Of a stretch of 64,000 nt of DNA, positions 55,617 to 64,000 are shown piece by piece. The position numbers and the translations under genes are program-made. Within the stretch, counting starts at the first letter, position 1. Each line of letters begins with the position of its first letter. The notes under the pieces are model-generated. The model searched no databases. It saw nothing but the letters and a program-made list of their open reading frames with translations, and was not told where the DNA came from. Source of the DNA: Pseudomonadota bacterium (lineage in GTDB: Bacteria > Pseudomonadota > Gammaproteobacteria > Pseudomonadales > Pseudohongiellaceae); assembly GCA_027621405.1 (NCBI GenBank), contig JAQCBT010000018.1, positions 23,059 to 87,058 on the forward strand, in the 5' to 3' direction.

Positions 55617-56330
55617 TCAGGAATACCCTTTATCTGTTTGATTTAATTGATCTATTAGCATTTTTCTTGCGTTAGAGATGTGGCGGCGCATGAGAATCTC
55701 GGCCAATTCACCATCCTGCTCTTCGATGGCATCCACGATCCTGTGGTGCTCCTTGAAGGCCTGTTCGGGGCGGGATGGCTGGCTGCTGGTCTGGGCTCGA
55801 TAGAGTCTCAGCAGGTGGTACAGTTCGCCACAGAGCAATTGGATAAGTCTCTCGTTCCCGCTTAGTTGGACTACCTGGAAGTGGAAATCCAGGTCACCCT
55901 CCTGTTGATAGTAGCGACTCCCGTTCTCGGATTCGATTTGCTCCTCGTGCTGCGCCAGCAGGTGGCGCAGGGACTCGCAGTCCGCAGCCGTGGCACGGGA
56001 TGCTGCGAGTCGACAGGCCAGGCCTTCCAGAGATTCTCTTATTTCATATATTTCAATGGCTTGAGAGCCACTTAAAGAAATTACCTTGGCTCCAATATTG
56101 GGTTTTATCTCAACCAGCTTGCAGCCTTCCAGGCGCCGGATAGCCTCTCGTAAGGGGCCGCGGCTGATGCCATAGCGTTCCGCGAGCTGGGGCTCGTTGA
56201 TCTTGGAGCCGGGGGCGAATTCTCCGCTGACAATGGCAGTGCGCAGCTGGTCGAAGACGTGGTCGGCGAGTGTGCGGGCGGGGCCCTGATTTGTCGGGCT
56301 CGGCGGGATTATGTCAACAATTTCTGCCAT
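55617..56330 (-). CDS. GntR/FadR-family regulator of the prp genes
   Basis: The 237 residues comprise an N-terminal winged helix (about 20-85: DQLRTAIVSGEFAPGSKINEPQLAERYGISRGPLREAIRRLE) and a C-terminal FCD ligand-binding domain with the Asp/His metal pattern (GDLDFHFQVV...EHHRIVDAI). Position directly before prpB suggests it senses a methylcitrate-cycle intermediate and controls prpBCD. In many other bacteria the sigma-54 activator PrpR does this job. A palindrome upstream may be its operator. Confidence 0.88.
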   Translation of the reverse strand: MAEIVDIIPPSPTNQGPARTLADHVFDQLRTAIVSGEFAPGSKINEPQLAERYGISRGPLREAIRRLEGCKLVEIKPNIGAKVISLSGSQAIEIYEIRESLEGLACRLAASRATAADCESLRHLLAQHEEQIESENGSRYYQQEGDLDFHFQVVQLSGNERLIQLLCGELYHLLRLYRAQTSSQPSRPEQAFKEHHRIVDAIEEQDGELAEILMRRHISNARKMLIDQLNQTDKGYS

Positions 56331-56370
56331 AGGCGGCGGATACTAGCATAATACCGGCCCAAATCTCTAG

Positions 56371-56382
56371 ATTGTTGACAAT
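56371..56382. promoter_or_regulatory. Putative GntR operator upstream of gntR-prpBCD
   Basis: ATTGT-TG-ACAAT is a perfect 12-bp palindrome 40 bp before the gntR start and of the TTGT-NN-ACAA type used by FadR/FCD regulators. A near copy on the other strand, ATTGTTGACAT, lies in the first codons of gntR (56311-56321). The spacing between the two is 60 bp. Autoregulation is likely; this is inference. Confidence 0.55.
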
Positions 56383-56383
56383 A

Positions 56384-57733
56384 TTAAGTCGCTATGTGCC
56401 TGACAGACATGCCGCGACCGATACCATAGTAGCTGATGCCAATGCTGGCCATCTTGGCCGGGTCATAGAGGTTGCGGCCGTCGAAGATGACCGGGTAGGT
56501 CAGGCAGTTTTTGATCATCTCGAAGTCCGGGGCACGGAAATGTTGCCATTCGGTGCAGACGATAAGCGCATCAGCTCCGTGCAACGCATCGACTCGGGTG
56601 CCAGGCAGAATAAGCTTTTCCTGGTCTGGATAAAGGCGGCGAGCCTCATCCATAGCCTCTGGGTCGTAGGCCTTGACTCGGGCGCCAGCTTCCCACAGGG
56701 CCTCCAGTAAAACCCGGGACGGGGCCTCCCGCATATCGTCAGTGCGGGGCTTGAAGGCAAGTCCCCACAGGGCGAAGGTCATACCCGATATATCGCCCTT
56801 AAAATGCTGATTTATATAGCTAAATATCTTTCCTTTCTGACGTTCGTTGGCGTTCTCCACGGCGCCCAGGATGCCCATTTCGAAGCCATATTCCTGGGCC
56901 GTCCTGCCCAGTGCACGCACGTCCTTGGGCAGGCAACTTCCCCCGTAGCCACAGCCAGGGTAGATGAAGTGATAGCCGATGCGCGGATCGGAGCCGATTC
57001 CGCGGCGCACGTGTTCGATATCCCCACCCAGATGCTCGACCAGATTGGCGACCTCGTTGATGAAGCTTATCTTGGTGGCCAGCATGGCGTTGGCCACGTA
57101 CTTGGTGAGTTCGGCAGAGCGTATGTCCATGAACTGCATTCGGTTGGAGTTGGCGTTAAAGGGTGCATAGAGTTCGTTGAGGATCTCCCTGGCGGCTGTG
57201 GAATCCGTTCCTACCACGATCCGGTCGGGCTTCATGAAATCAGCGACCGCCGAGCCTTCCTTGAGAAACTCCGGATTGGATGCCAGGGCAATATTGAGGT
57301 CACTGCCGCGTTCATCGAGCACGGCCTGAATCGTGGTCCGTACCTTGTCTGAAGTGCCCACGGGTACTGTGGACTTGGTTACCACTAGTTTGGAATTATT
57401 CATGCATTTCCCAATGTTAGTGGCGACATCGAGAACATGCCTGAGGTCGGCAGAGCCATCTTCATCCGGAGGCGTGCCCACGGCGATAAACAGCAGGTCG
57501 GCATGATCGACAGCGGTAGGGATATCTGAGGTAAAAGCCAGGTTACCGATGGCGCGGTTCTCGACGATGAGATCTTCCAGGCCGGGCTCATAAATCGGCA
57601 GCAGTCCTCCCTGTTGCAGGGTCTCTATCTTGGCCTTGTCCACATCCATACACATGACCTGGTGGCCGACCTCGGCGAGGCAGGCGCCGGTGACGAGGCC
57701 CACGTAGCCGGTTCCAAAGATGGTGATCTTCAT
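56384..57733 (-). CDS. ugd: UDP-glucose 6-dehydrogenase
   Basis: Oxidises UDP-glucose to UDP-glucuronate for capsule, exopolysaccharide or LPS sugars. The 449 residues have the Rossmann motif [33 protein letters not shown], the catalytic Cys in [18 protein letters not shown] and a C-terminal UDP-binding domain ([17 protein letters not shown]). It stands alone, with no polysaccharide genes adjacent. The stop lies next to the gntR operator palindrome. Confidence 0.95.
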   Translation of the reverse strand: MKITIFGTGYVGLVTGACLAEVGHQVMCMDVDKAKIETLQQGGLLPIYEPGLEDLIVENRAIGNLAFTSDIPTAVDHADLLFIAVGTPPDEDGSADLRHVLDVATNIGKCMNNSKLVVTKSTVPVGTSDKVRTTIQAVLDERGSDLNIALASNPEFLKEGSAVADFMKPDRIVVGTDSTAAREILNELYAPFNANSNRMQFMDIRSAELTKYVANAMLATKISFINEVANLVEHLGGDIEHVRRGIGSDPRIGYHFIYPGCGYGGSCLPKDVRALGRTAQEYGFEMGILGAVENANERQKGKIFSYINQHFKGDISGMTFALWGLAFKPRTDDMREAPSRVLLEALWEAGARVKAYDPEAMDEARRLYPDQEKLILPGTRVDALHGADALIVCTEWQHFRAPDFEMIKNCLTYPVIFDGRNLYDPAKMASIGISYYGIGRGMSVRHIAT

Positions 57734-57936
57734 GGGGTTCCTGTTCCTTCAGTGATGGCCTTCCTGGATGGACGCCGAGTCTGTGCCTAGCCTAACGACT
57801 GCCTGCTAACTTTTTATGACAATGGCGCCCTGCAACCACCGTTTGACCACCATCTGCGAGGCAGGTGAAGTGGGTGTAGGTGGCTGGCTCAACTTGGTTT
57901 ATAGTCAACTTCAAGCAATTCCTGATGTGTTAGCTG

Positions 57937-59283
57937 ATGGCCTTTGAAAAATTTCAAGATTTTTTGAGCGGACTGGTAAAACGCCAGCGCGGCTTCTTTT
58001 CCGGTGCAGAGAAAGACAGCATTGAAAAGCTGGTAGAGCGCCTGATGGGGAGTGAAGGCGAGGTGTCCGGCATCGTCACTGCGCGGCAGGTACTGGACCG
58101 GTTCCAGGAACTGGATGATGAACAGAAGCTGTTGTTTTTCCAGAACCTTGAACAGAATTTTAATGCCAATCCGGTCATGGTGAGATTGGCCTTTGAAGCG
58201 TATGACAAGGACCCTAGCAGCTTGAATCTCGGCACTCTGTCCAAGGCCAGCGAGCCACTGCGGCACGAATTGCTGAGACGCCTGAATCAGACGCCAGGTG
58301 CCACCCATGACCTGGTAGGCATGCGCGCCGACTTGCTCGGCTACCTCAAGACACACCCCGAATTATTGGCGGTGGATAACGACTTCGTGCGCCTCTTCAC
58401 TTCCTGGTTCGGGCGCGGTTTTCTGGAGTTGCGCACTATCAATTGGGGCACCAGTGCCGCTGTGCTGGAGCGCATCATCCGCTATGAAGCGGTGCATGCA
58501 ATCAAGGACTGGGATGATTTGCGCAGTCGAATTGACCCTCCCAATCGCCGTTGCTTCGCCTTCTTCCATCCGGCGCTGGTGGATGAGCCCCTCATCTTTG
58601 TAGAAGTGGCCCTGACCGGTGAGGTGCCAGAATCGATCGCGGCCATCCTTGAGGAGCAAGCCGGCGATTTCATCGGAGACGAATTCAGGACGGCGGTGTT
58701 TTACAGCATCAGTAACTGCCAGCCAGGGCTACGCAATATTTCCTTTGGCAACTTTCTCATCAAGCAGGTAGTCCAGGAACTGCAGGTAGAGTTTCCTTCC
58801 ATCAAGACCTTCGTGACGCTTTCCCCGGTGCCTGGGTTCGGACGTTGGCTGCTCAGTGAGGAAGAAGGAACAGATGCGGCGCCAGCTGGTGATACCGAGG
58901 AAGGTAAGAAGCATAAGGAAGCCAGACAGTCGGCAGCCTTGCTCGAGGCCAAGAGACGACTGGCCGCATTGCCAGTTACAGAGGAAATGGCGAAGGAGCA
59001 CGGTGACGAGATTCGCTCCCTCGTGTTCCATTATCTTACCGCTGCGCGGAAGGGAAAATACCCGTTGGATCCCGTGGCGAGGTTTCACCTCGGTAATGGT
59101 GCTTCTCTATACAGAATCCATGCCCATGCTGATATCAGCAAAAAGGGCCTGAGTCAGGCCCGAGGGGCCATGGTCAACTATCTCTACGACCTGGGTAGTA
59201 TCGAGATGAATCACGAGGCCTTCGCCAATGAGGGGCGAGTGAAGTACAGTGACAAATTGAAGGCACTGGCTATAAAGGGCTAG
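57937..59283 (+). CDS. Malonyl-CoA decarboxylase
   Basis: Converts malonyl-CoA to acetyl-CoA and CO2. The 448 residues show the MCD helical N-terminal domain (about 1-140) and a GNAT-like catalytic domain. The catalytic domain has LRTINWGTSAAVLERIIRYEAVHAI, FFHPALVDEPLIFVEVALT, the Ser region FYSISNCQPGLRNISFGNFLIK, FVTLSPVPGFGRWL and the late catalytic His segment FHLGNGASLYRIHAHAD. It is a stand-alone gene without the matA/matB/mdc partners, so a role in clearing malonyl-CoA is more likely than malonate growth; this is inference. Confidence 0.93.
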   Translation: MAFEKFQDFLSGLVKRQRGFFSGAEKDSIEKLVERLMGSEGEVSGIVTARQVLDRFQELDDEQKLLFFQNLEQNFNANPVMVRLAFEAYDKDPSSLNLGTLSKASEPLRHELLRRLNQTPGATHDLVGMRADLLGYLKTHPELLAVDNDFVRLFTSWFGRGFLELRTINWGTSAAVLERIIRYEAVHAIKDWDDLRSRIDPPNRRCFAFFHPALVDEPLIFVEVALTGEVPESIAAILEEQAGDFIGDEFRTAVFYSISNCQPGLRNISFGNFLIKQVVQELQVEFPSIKTFVTLSPVPGFGRWLLSEEEGTDAAPAGDTEEGKKHKEARQSAALLEAKRRLAALPVTEEMAKEHGDEIRSLVFHYLTAARKGKYPLDPVARFHLGNGASLYRIHAHADISKKGLSQARGAMVNYLYDLGSIEMNHEAFANEGRVKYSDKLKALAIKG

Positions 59284-59416
59284 GGAAGCTCTGATTGAGT
59301 TGCCGGGAAAGTCGATCTATCGCCGGATTAAAATCGCCTTCGGGTCATGACAGTGCAAGCTGGTACAATCCCGCCCTGGCGCTGGGTGATTCCGAAACAC
59401 GCCGCTTCGCACAACT

Positions 59417-60736
59417 GTGAATGCAGAAAATATCATTGAACAAGCCATCATGAGCAAAGCCAGATTGACAGATACTGATCGCATGCGCGAATTGTGCAGA
59501 CAAATCATCGAAAGCGGTGAATTGGGGCGTTCGCGGCACTACCAGGCAATGCTCGAGTATCTGCTGGAGAGCTCTATTGCCGGCAGAGTGCCCAAGGAAA
59601 TCGAGTTAGCCATCGAGGTGCTGGGTCGCGGGGAGGATTTCGATGTTACCAGTGACAGTTCGGTGCGAGTCTGCGTGCACCAGCTGCGCAAGAAACTGGA
59701 TAGCTACTATCAGAAGCATGGTTCCGAATCAGGCGAGCAGATAGCCATCCCCAAGGGACAGTATGCGGTGGTACTTCACTCGAAGGCGCCAATTCCTGAG
59801 AGCTCCAGGTCACGCAAACCAGAATCCTGGCGACCCGGGCTAAATAGTGCGTTACTCGCTACGGCTTGCCTGCTCTTGTTGCTTAATCTGGGATACATGG
59901 CACTAAACAGTGAAGAGACTGAGGCCAGGCAATTAGGCTCGGTTATCCATCACCCCATCTGGAATTCGGTGCTGGGGGATAACAGGCCCGTCCTGTTGGT
60001 CATGGGAGACTACTATATTTTTGGCGAGCTCAATGCCAACGGCAATATCGCGCGCATGGTTCGAGAGTTCAATGTGAACTCCCCCAGAGACCTGGAAGAT
60101 CTTCGGTTCAGTGATATCGAAAAGGCAGAAAACTATCTGGACCTGGATTTGAGCTATATGCCGGAGGGTAGCGCTTTCGCGCTCGCCAGAATCGTGCCGA
60201 TTCTCGAAGCCAGCGGGAAACAGGTCAACATCACCATGATGTCGGACCTCACCATGGCAGATGTGAGGAATAATCACATTGTCTATATTGGGTATATCAG
60301 TGCGCTGGAGAAACTTACCCAACTCTCTTTTGCCGGCTCCGGTTTGCAGATCGGTCGCAGCTATGACGAATTGTTCAATCGCAAGACAGCCGAGTACTAC
60401 ACCAGTGATGCGGGCTTGCCAGAGTCTGGTCAGTCATTTCGGGATTATGGCTTGTTTGCGAGCTATCCAGCCAGCCAGGATACCCATGTCATCCTGGTTA
60501 CTGGTATGCGTGATGCTGGAATGATGCATACCGCTCAGGCCTTATCCAGCACAGAGAGTCTTGATGACCTGATGGTGAGTATGGATGCGGATACCGAGGA
60601 AGCCCTGTCGAGCTTCGAGGCGCTGTTTGAAGTGTTCGGAGTGGACCGGATGAATTTCAACGGCAATCTGGTTTACACCAACCACCTCGATACCAGTAAA
60701 ATCTGGGATAGCTGGCAGCCCTCCGGAATAAACTGA
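59417..60736 (+). CDS. Membrane-anchored winged-helix regulator with periplasmic C-terminal domain
   Basis: 439 residues from a GTG at 59417; an ATG at 59450 is an alternative start. Residues about 40-120 match the winged-helix domain with the pattern RHYQAMLEYLLESSIAGRVPKEIELAIEVLGRGEDFD, VRVCVHQLRKKLDSYY and IPKGQYAVVL. It is seen in CadC/OmpR-like regulators that carry other C-terminal parts. One transmembrane helix lies at 143-162, so the remaining 275 residues should be periplasmic. They resemble no domain I know; they contain VLLVMGDYYIFGELN and an alpha/beta look. Possibly a ToxR-like sensor. Convergent with the AP2 gene. Confidence 0.75.
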   Translation: MNAENIIEQAIMSKARLTDTDRMRELCRQIIESGELGRSRHYQAMLEYLLESSIAGRVPKEIELAIEVLGRGEDFDVTSDSSVRVCVHQLRKKLDSYYQKHGSESGEQIAIPKGQYAVVLHSKAPIPESSRSRKPESWRPGLNSALLATACLLLLLNLGYMALNSEETEARQLGSVIHHPIWNSVLGDNRPVLLVMGDYYIFGELNANGNIARMVREFNVNSPRDLEDLRFSDIEKAENYLDLDLSYMPEGSAFALARIVPILEASGKQVNITMMSDLTMADVRNNHIVYIGYISALEKLTQLSFAGSGLQIGRSYDELFNRKTAEYYTSDAGLPESGQSFRDYGLFASYPASQDTHVILVTGMRDAGMMHTAQALSSTESLDDLMVSMDADTEEALSSFEALFEVFGVDRMNFNGNLVYTNHLDTSKIWDSWQPSGIN

Positions 60737-60774
60737 CGGCGGCGACTACTGGTTCCAGTAGCGCGATATTATTG

Positions 60775-61209
60775 TCAGTTAACCCGATTCTCCTTAACCG
60801 CGTCTCGCCGCCGCTTGATCGCCAGTCTTTTGGCTCTGGCATCCCCATACTTGTTGACTGAGAAGTAAGCGTTTCGCTGGCGTCGTTTTGCTCCCTGACC
60901 TTCCTGCCAGGTTGCTACCCAGGAATTGTCTTTTGCCGAGAAGCTGACCCCGATCTCTCCCGATGAGTTCAATGGTGAAATCTTTCGCGGGCTGTACTTG
61001 GCATAGGGCCAATTGTCACCGTAGATCTTGCGGCCCTGCCGATCTCTGATTTCTTTGGCAGCGGCGATTGCTTTCTGCTTGCCGCCATATTTCTTGAAAG
61101 GGAAAGACTGTTGGAAATTCTTGCCGTCGTACTTAATGCGGACCCAGGCACAGTTAGTGCCGCGGGACTCAATAATGCTAATGTGATGTAGTGCTCTAAG
61201 TTTTTTCAC
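60775..61209 (-). CDS. Tandem AP2-like DNA-binding domain protein
   Basis: The 144-residue, very basic protein has two AP2/ERF-like units. Unit 1 is about residues 16-60 (GTNCAWVRIKYDGKNFQQSF...AIAAAKEIRDRQ). Unit 2 is about 82-134 (SSGEIGVSFSAKDNSWVATW...YFSVNKYGDARAKRLAI). Each is three beta strands followed by a helix. Bacterial AP2 domains are mostly found in integrases and homing endonucleases; no catalytic domain is present here. GTG start at 61209 with AGGAG 8 bases upstream. Function unknown; DNA binding is expected. Confidence 0.75.
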   Translation of the reverse strand: MKKLRALHHISIIESRGTNCAWVRIKYDGKNFQQSFPFKKYGGKQKAIAAAKEIRDRQGRKIYGDNWPYAKYSPRKISPLNSSGEIGVSFSAKDNSWVATWQEGQGAKRRQRNAYFSVNKYGDARAKRLAIKRRRDAVKENRVN

Positions 61210-61586
61210 GGTTATCGCTCCTGTTCGCTGGAGAACATTGTGAGGATCGACTGAGCGCTTTCCAGATTGTTCCTGTTATGACTGCTATATAGGAGAAGAC
61301 TGTGTTTTAGGCCTGATTATTTCAAGAGCCTGACAATTTTAGGTACCTCTCCATTCCAGGAATCTCGTCGAATTGATAAACAGTGCAGTGCATTTAACTG
61401 GCTGGAATGACTTCTTGCAAAATCAGTGTACACCTATAGCGTAGAGCTAGCCATAAAATTGGCGGGAGTCAATATGCCATTATTGCCAAATTCAGAAGAA
61501 GGCGCGGGGGCTAGTATGAACCCGGGGAGCAACGGGCTAGATGGAATGGGAAATCAGGCGAGCTCACTGCCGCGCCAGGCAGGGGT
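61210..61586. other. Intergenic region, no gene seen
   Basis: About 380 bp upstream of the AP2-like gene. It is AT-rich at 61285-61345. No convincing gene or repeat was found; a plus-strand frame at 61426-61659 was rejected. Confidence 0.45.
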
Positions 61587-61814
61587 TCAGGCGTGCGCAG
61601 CCATGTGCTGTATTACGCCAGGTTTGCGGCTCTCAACTCGGGAGATACTGTACTTGTAATTCTTGGCGCTGGGGTCGATGTCCATAGCCTCGTCGATGGC
61701 GGCTTCCAGATCTGCCTGGGCTGCCTTCCTGGTGAGGTAGGGGCCGGAAATTTTGACCTGCAGGCTGGGCTCATTTGGAGCCGTTGCCACGATGTAGAAA
61801 TTCTTCGCGTTCAC
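61587..61814 (-). CDS. Small hypothetical protein
   Basis: The 75-residue protein is not recognised. The sequence has balanced composition and alternates predicted strands and one helix: NFYIVATAPNEPSLQVKISGPYL, then RKAAQADLEAAIDEAMDID, then YKYSISRVESRK. It looks like a small soluble alpha/beta domain. The start is GTG at 61814 and no strong ribosome-binding site is visible, so it remains tentative. Confidence 0.5.
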   Translation of the reverse strand: MNAKNFYIVATAPNEPSLQVKISGPYLTRKAAQADLEAAIDEAMDIDPSAKNYKYSISRVESRKPGVIQHMAAHA

Positions 61815-62297
61815 TCTGTATTTGCTTAACTGCGTTCAGCTGCTTCCTGGCGCATGCTTCTGCCATGTCTCTGTCATAAGAGATGACCGGTAGCACGTGA
61901 TTTCAGTGCAGTCTCTGGCAGCTCCTTCCTCAAGCAGTTCGTTATAGGGCTAGTATCGGCCGCGTATTTAAAACCAACAGTCTTTCCAATTCAAGACAGA
62001 TCAGCACCAGAATCCATTGCCTCAACCGGGCTCCGGTCCACAGCGGATGTCTTCAACACCCCGAGGGTGCAAGACTAATCCTACTTGAGCCTGCTCATTG
62101 TGCGCGGGGTCACATCTCGCACCGCGGCTCGTTAGATTGCCGGTTTATTAAGTGTAGCAGTGCATTGTGGGGCTACTGTTCCAAGGACGCTGAAAGTCGC
62201 CGGGAGGTTCAGGGTCTGGTCGCGCGGGGGCGAAAGGGGGAGCAGGGAATTAGAGAGGGCAGGATTGGGCAAGTTCGCCAGGGATGGACGGCAGGAG
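61815..62297. other. Intergenic region, no gene seen
   Basis: About 480 bp between the small hypothetical gene and flgN. Only GC-rich frames without protein character were found. No tRNA, terminator with T-run or repeat was recognised. Confidence 0.5.
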
Positions 62298-62777
62298 TCA
62301 GGCGCGTCCGACCTGGGTCTGGCTGGTTCTGCGTTCCGTGCCTCCTTTTGCCGTATACAGCTTCTGCTCCTGGGAAATACCCCGCATGAGGTCTAGTTGT
62401 CGGCTGTTTCTCTTTCGAGAGTTTGAAATAAGAATACCATTTAACTCATTGAAATAATTGCATTTATCAATATTTTCCCTGCAGTGGATGAGTAACTCAA
62501 CGGCGGCGCTCGCAGTGGCGTCCTGCTGTGCTTCGAGCTCCTGCAGGAGCCTGGAGTCGGTCTGGCCCATACCCTGATTCTGCAGCCATTGGCTGCGGTT
62601 GTGGCGCAGTTTCTCCAGCAGATTGAGGGCATCGGATTTGTGCACCAGCAGGGCCTGCATCCCGGCCAGGTCTCGGGATTCCAGGAGCTCGCGTTCATCG
62701 TGCAGGGTACCCAGCAGGTATTCGGTGCAGCTCAGTTCCTGCTGCAGCATTTCTACCAGGTGAGCGAATTGGGCCAT
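62298..62777 (-). CDS. flgN: Flagellar export chaperone FlgN
   Basis: Chaperone for the hook-filament junction proteins FlgK and FlgL. The 159 residues are mainly helical (LVEMLQQELSCTEYLLGTLHDERELLESRDLAGMQALLVHKSDALNLLEKL). The C-terminal motif RQLDLMRGISQEQKLYTAKG is typical of FlgN. Its start shares one base with the flgM stop. Confidence 0.88.
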   Translation of the reverse strand: MAQFAHLVEMLQQELSCTEYLLGTLHDERELLESRDLAGMQALLVHKSDALNLLEKLRHNRSQWLQNQGMGQTDSRLLQELEAQQDATASAAVELLIHCRENIDKCNYFNELNGILISNSRKRNSRQLDLMRGISQEQKLYTAKGGTERRTSQTQVGRA

Positions 62778-63091
62778 TAGCGGTCCAGTGAGGACTCGAG
62801 ATCCAGTATCTTCTGGGCGATGCTGTCGCTGTCCAGGCGATAGTCGCCGGATTTGATCCTGTGGTGCAGGTCAACGATTCGAGCCGCGTCGACATCGGGA
62901 AGCTGTTTGATTCGCTGCTCCAGCGCATTGAGATCAACTGCCTGTGAGCTGAGTGCGACTGTGTCAGGGGTAGCTGAGGCAGATTCTGCGCTGACCGCTC
63001 TGCGATCTCCACGAAAGCTCGTGACGACCCCCGCATTCTGGTTGCGATTATCGGGCGGAGTGTGGGTGGGATTAGGTCCGATCTTGTTCAC
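62777..63091 (-). CDS. flgM: Anti-sigma-28 factor FlgM
   Basis: Binds and inhibits sigma-28 (FliA) until exported through the finished hook. The 104 residues have an unstructured N-terminus and the conserved C-terminal helices VDLNALEQRIKQLPDVDAARIVDLHHRIKSGDYRLDSDSIAQKILDLE. Followed in overlap by flgN, the standard pair. No clear sigma-28 promoter was found upstream. Confidence 0.9.
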   Translation of the reverse strand: MNKIGPNPTHTPPDNRNQNAGVVTSFRGDRRAVSAESASATPDTVALSSQAVDLNALEQRIKQLPDVDAARIVDLHHRIKSGDYRLDSDSIAQKILDLESSLDR

Positions 63092-63401
63092 TATCTTACA
63101 ACTTCCATATCCGTGGTGAGTGTACTTTTCCCTGTTTCCCGCAGTTTATCCCGCACGCTGATCCGGCTGGGAAGCCGGAAATCCAGATGTTCCAAAACAC
63201 ATTCATTCACTGTCAGTGTTTCCTGCTGTCGTTGTTACTTGAGCTATTGCCTCGGTAAACAAGTGAGCAATGTGCATGCCAGGATGACTCGGGTTTAAAT
63301 TATAACGACTGGTGTAAAAATATCTTTAAGTCCGTTTCCTTGTTTCCGGGCTGCGGCTTAGAGTGAATACTTATATCGATTCTCGCGCAGTTAACTCCTT
63401 G
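63092..63401. other. Gap between flgA and flgM, no gene seen
   Basis: 310 bp, AT-rich at 63290-63340. I looked on the minus strand for the FliA pattern TAAAGTTT-N11-GCCGATAA and did not find a good match. A weak hairpin, CCGGCT-GGGAA-GCCGG, lies near 63163-63179. Confidence 0.45.
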
Positions 63402-63938
63402 TTATAGCTGAATTTTTACCTTTCCAGCTGCTACCACGATGGCCTGAACGACCAGTCTGGAACTGGTATTCCGCACATCGATTACCTTGCCGACTTCGCC
63501 ATCTTCGAGGGCTTCGGCCTGCTGCCTGACTTGCAGGGAATCGGTTTCTGCGACCAGTTGGACCATGTCACCGCGTTGCACTACTCTGGGCAGTTGCAGC
63601 GATTCCAGTGATAGTGGGCTGCCTGCGGTTAGGGAATACTTCAGTTCTTTGCCGATGGCATCCTCAGCCTGAAAAAGCGGCGTTCTACGCAGTTGGCCTG
63701 TGTCCAATTCCTGCAAACTGAAGTGGGAATCATCCAGTAAGGTACCACGGTTCAGATTGTGATTCGCCACGAGCACTGATTCATAGGTCTTGATCTCGGC
63801 GGGTATGTACTTGGTCCAGGCCCTGTCACCCGCACACTGCACCCTTACCTGAACCTTGCCCAGGGCCTTGCCAGTGCCATTGAGGGAAAGACCGGGATGC
63901 CCTGGGCAGGCCGGAAGCCGCAGCCTTGGGTCTGACAT
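63402..63938 (-). pseudogene. flgA: FlgA-like P-ring chaperone, 5'-damaged
   Basis: FlgA is a periplasmic chaperone for the flagellar P-ring protein FlgI. The open frame (178 residues from an ATG at 63938) begins at SDPRLRLPAC, which lies about 70 residues into normal FlgA. The signal peptide and the first domain are therefore missing. The rest is good FlgA (YIPAEIKTYESVLVANHNLNRGTLL, AIGKELKYSLTAGSPL, VVQRGDMVQLVAE, DVRNTSSRLVVQAIVVAAGKVKIQL). In the remaining 62 bp to the window edge all three minus-strand frames contain stops: TGA 63944-63942, TAA 63974-63972, TAG 63982-63980. A neighbouring frame just upstream reads KLTLKLDQL, which could be the expected preceding strand and would mean a frameshift. 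The window edge limits certainty. Confidence 0.6.
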
Positions 63939-64000
63939 GCCTCACCTAACTGGTCCAGTTTTAAAGTTAGTTTACGCAGCTAATCGCTGATTCGGAAGTT

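Noticed and set aside
61426..61659. A 77-codon plus-strand frame
   Set aside because: It overlaps the more convincing small minus-strand gene, has Gly/Asn/Cys-rich composition without structure and no ribosome-binding site.

Overview
The window is chromosomal DNA of a gammaproteobacterium. It is about 53-56 % GC by eye, and it carries several housekeeping blocks whose order matches Pseudomonas and E. coli. The LPS genes (lpxA/B/D, kdsA), BamA and an rpoS locus mark a Gram-negative cell, and a flagellar fragment marks a motile ancestor. The order rpoS-fdxA-mutS-cinA-recA-recX is of the Pseudomonas type. The species cannot be named from the sequence; an aerobic marine lineage is my inference.

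Left part (1-5944, minus strand): dapE (cut by the window edge), dapD, an ArsC/Spx-like gene, glnD and map, covering lysine/diaminopimelate synthesis, nitrogen sensing and N-terminal methionine removal. A 770-bp divergent region holds a palindromic repeat pair and the rpsB leader. From 6714 to 28284 (plus strand) runs the classic translation, envelope and replication block: rpsB-tsf-pyrH-frr-uppS-cdsA-dxr-rseP-bamA-skp-lpxD-fabZ-lpxA-lpxB-rnhB-dnaE-accA-tilS. From 28369 to 38957 follow pyrG-kdsA-eno-ftsB-ispD-ispF-truD-pcm-popT-like-nlpD-rpoS. surE, normally between truD and pcm, is missing here. The rpoS reading frame is interrupted by an amber codon inside sigma region 4.2, while the conserved C-terminus continues in frame after it.

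Middle (39105-49847): fdxA and mutS (minus), then pncC/cinA, recA (two identical LexA boxes upstream) and recX. Next comes a three-gene cassette of an outer-membrane-barrel-like protein, a periplasmic cupredoxin with a full type 1 copper ligand set, and a membrane-bound class III adenylate cyclase. I consider it the best candidate for a little-described signalling system. A DUF1015 gene follows.

Right part (50643-64000): an IbpA-type small heat-shock gene with a sigma-32-like promoter and a ROSE-like RNA thermometer. Next are the methylcitrate-cycle genes gntR-prpB-prpC-prpD (minus), ugd (minus), malonyl-CoA decarboxylase (plus), a membrane-anchored winged-helix regulator (plus), a tandem AP2-like protein, a small hypothetical gene, and flgN-flgM with a damaged flgA at the edge.

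Most of the window is ordinary core genome. The unusual points are the rpoS amber codon, the damaged flgA, the histone-H1-like tail on ribosomal protein S2, the cupredoxin/cyclase cassette, the thermometer and the repeat pair. No rRNA, tRNA, CRISPR array, transposase or prophage gene was seen.
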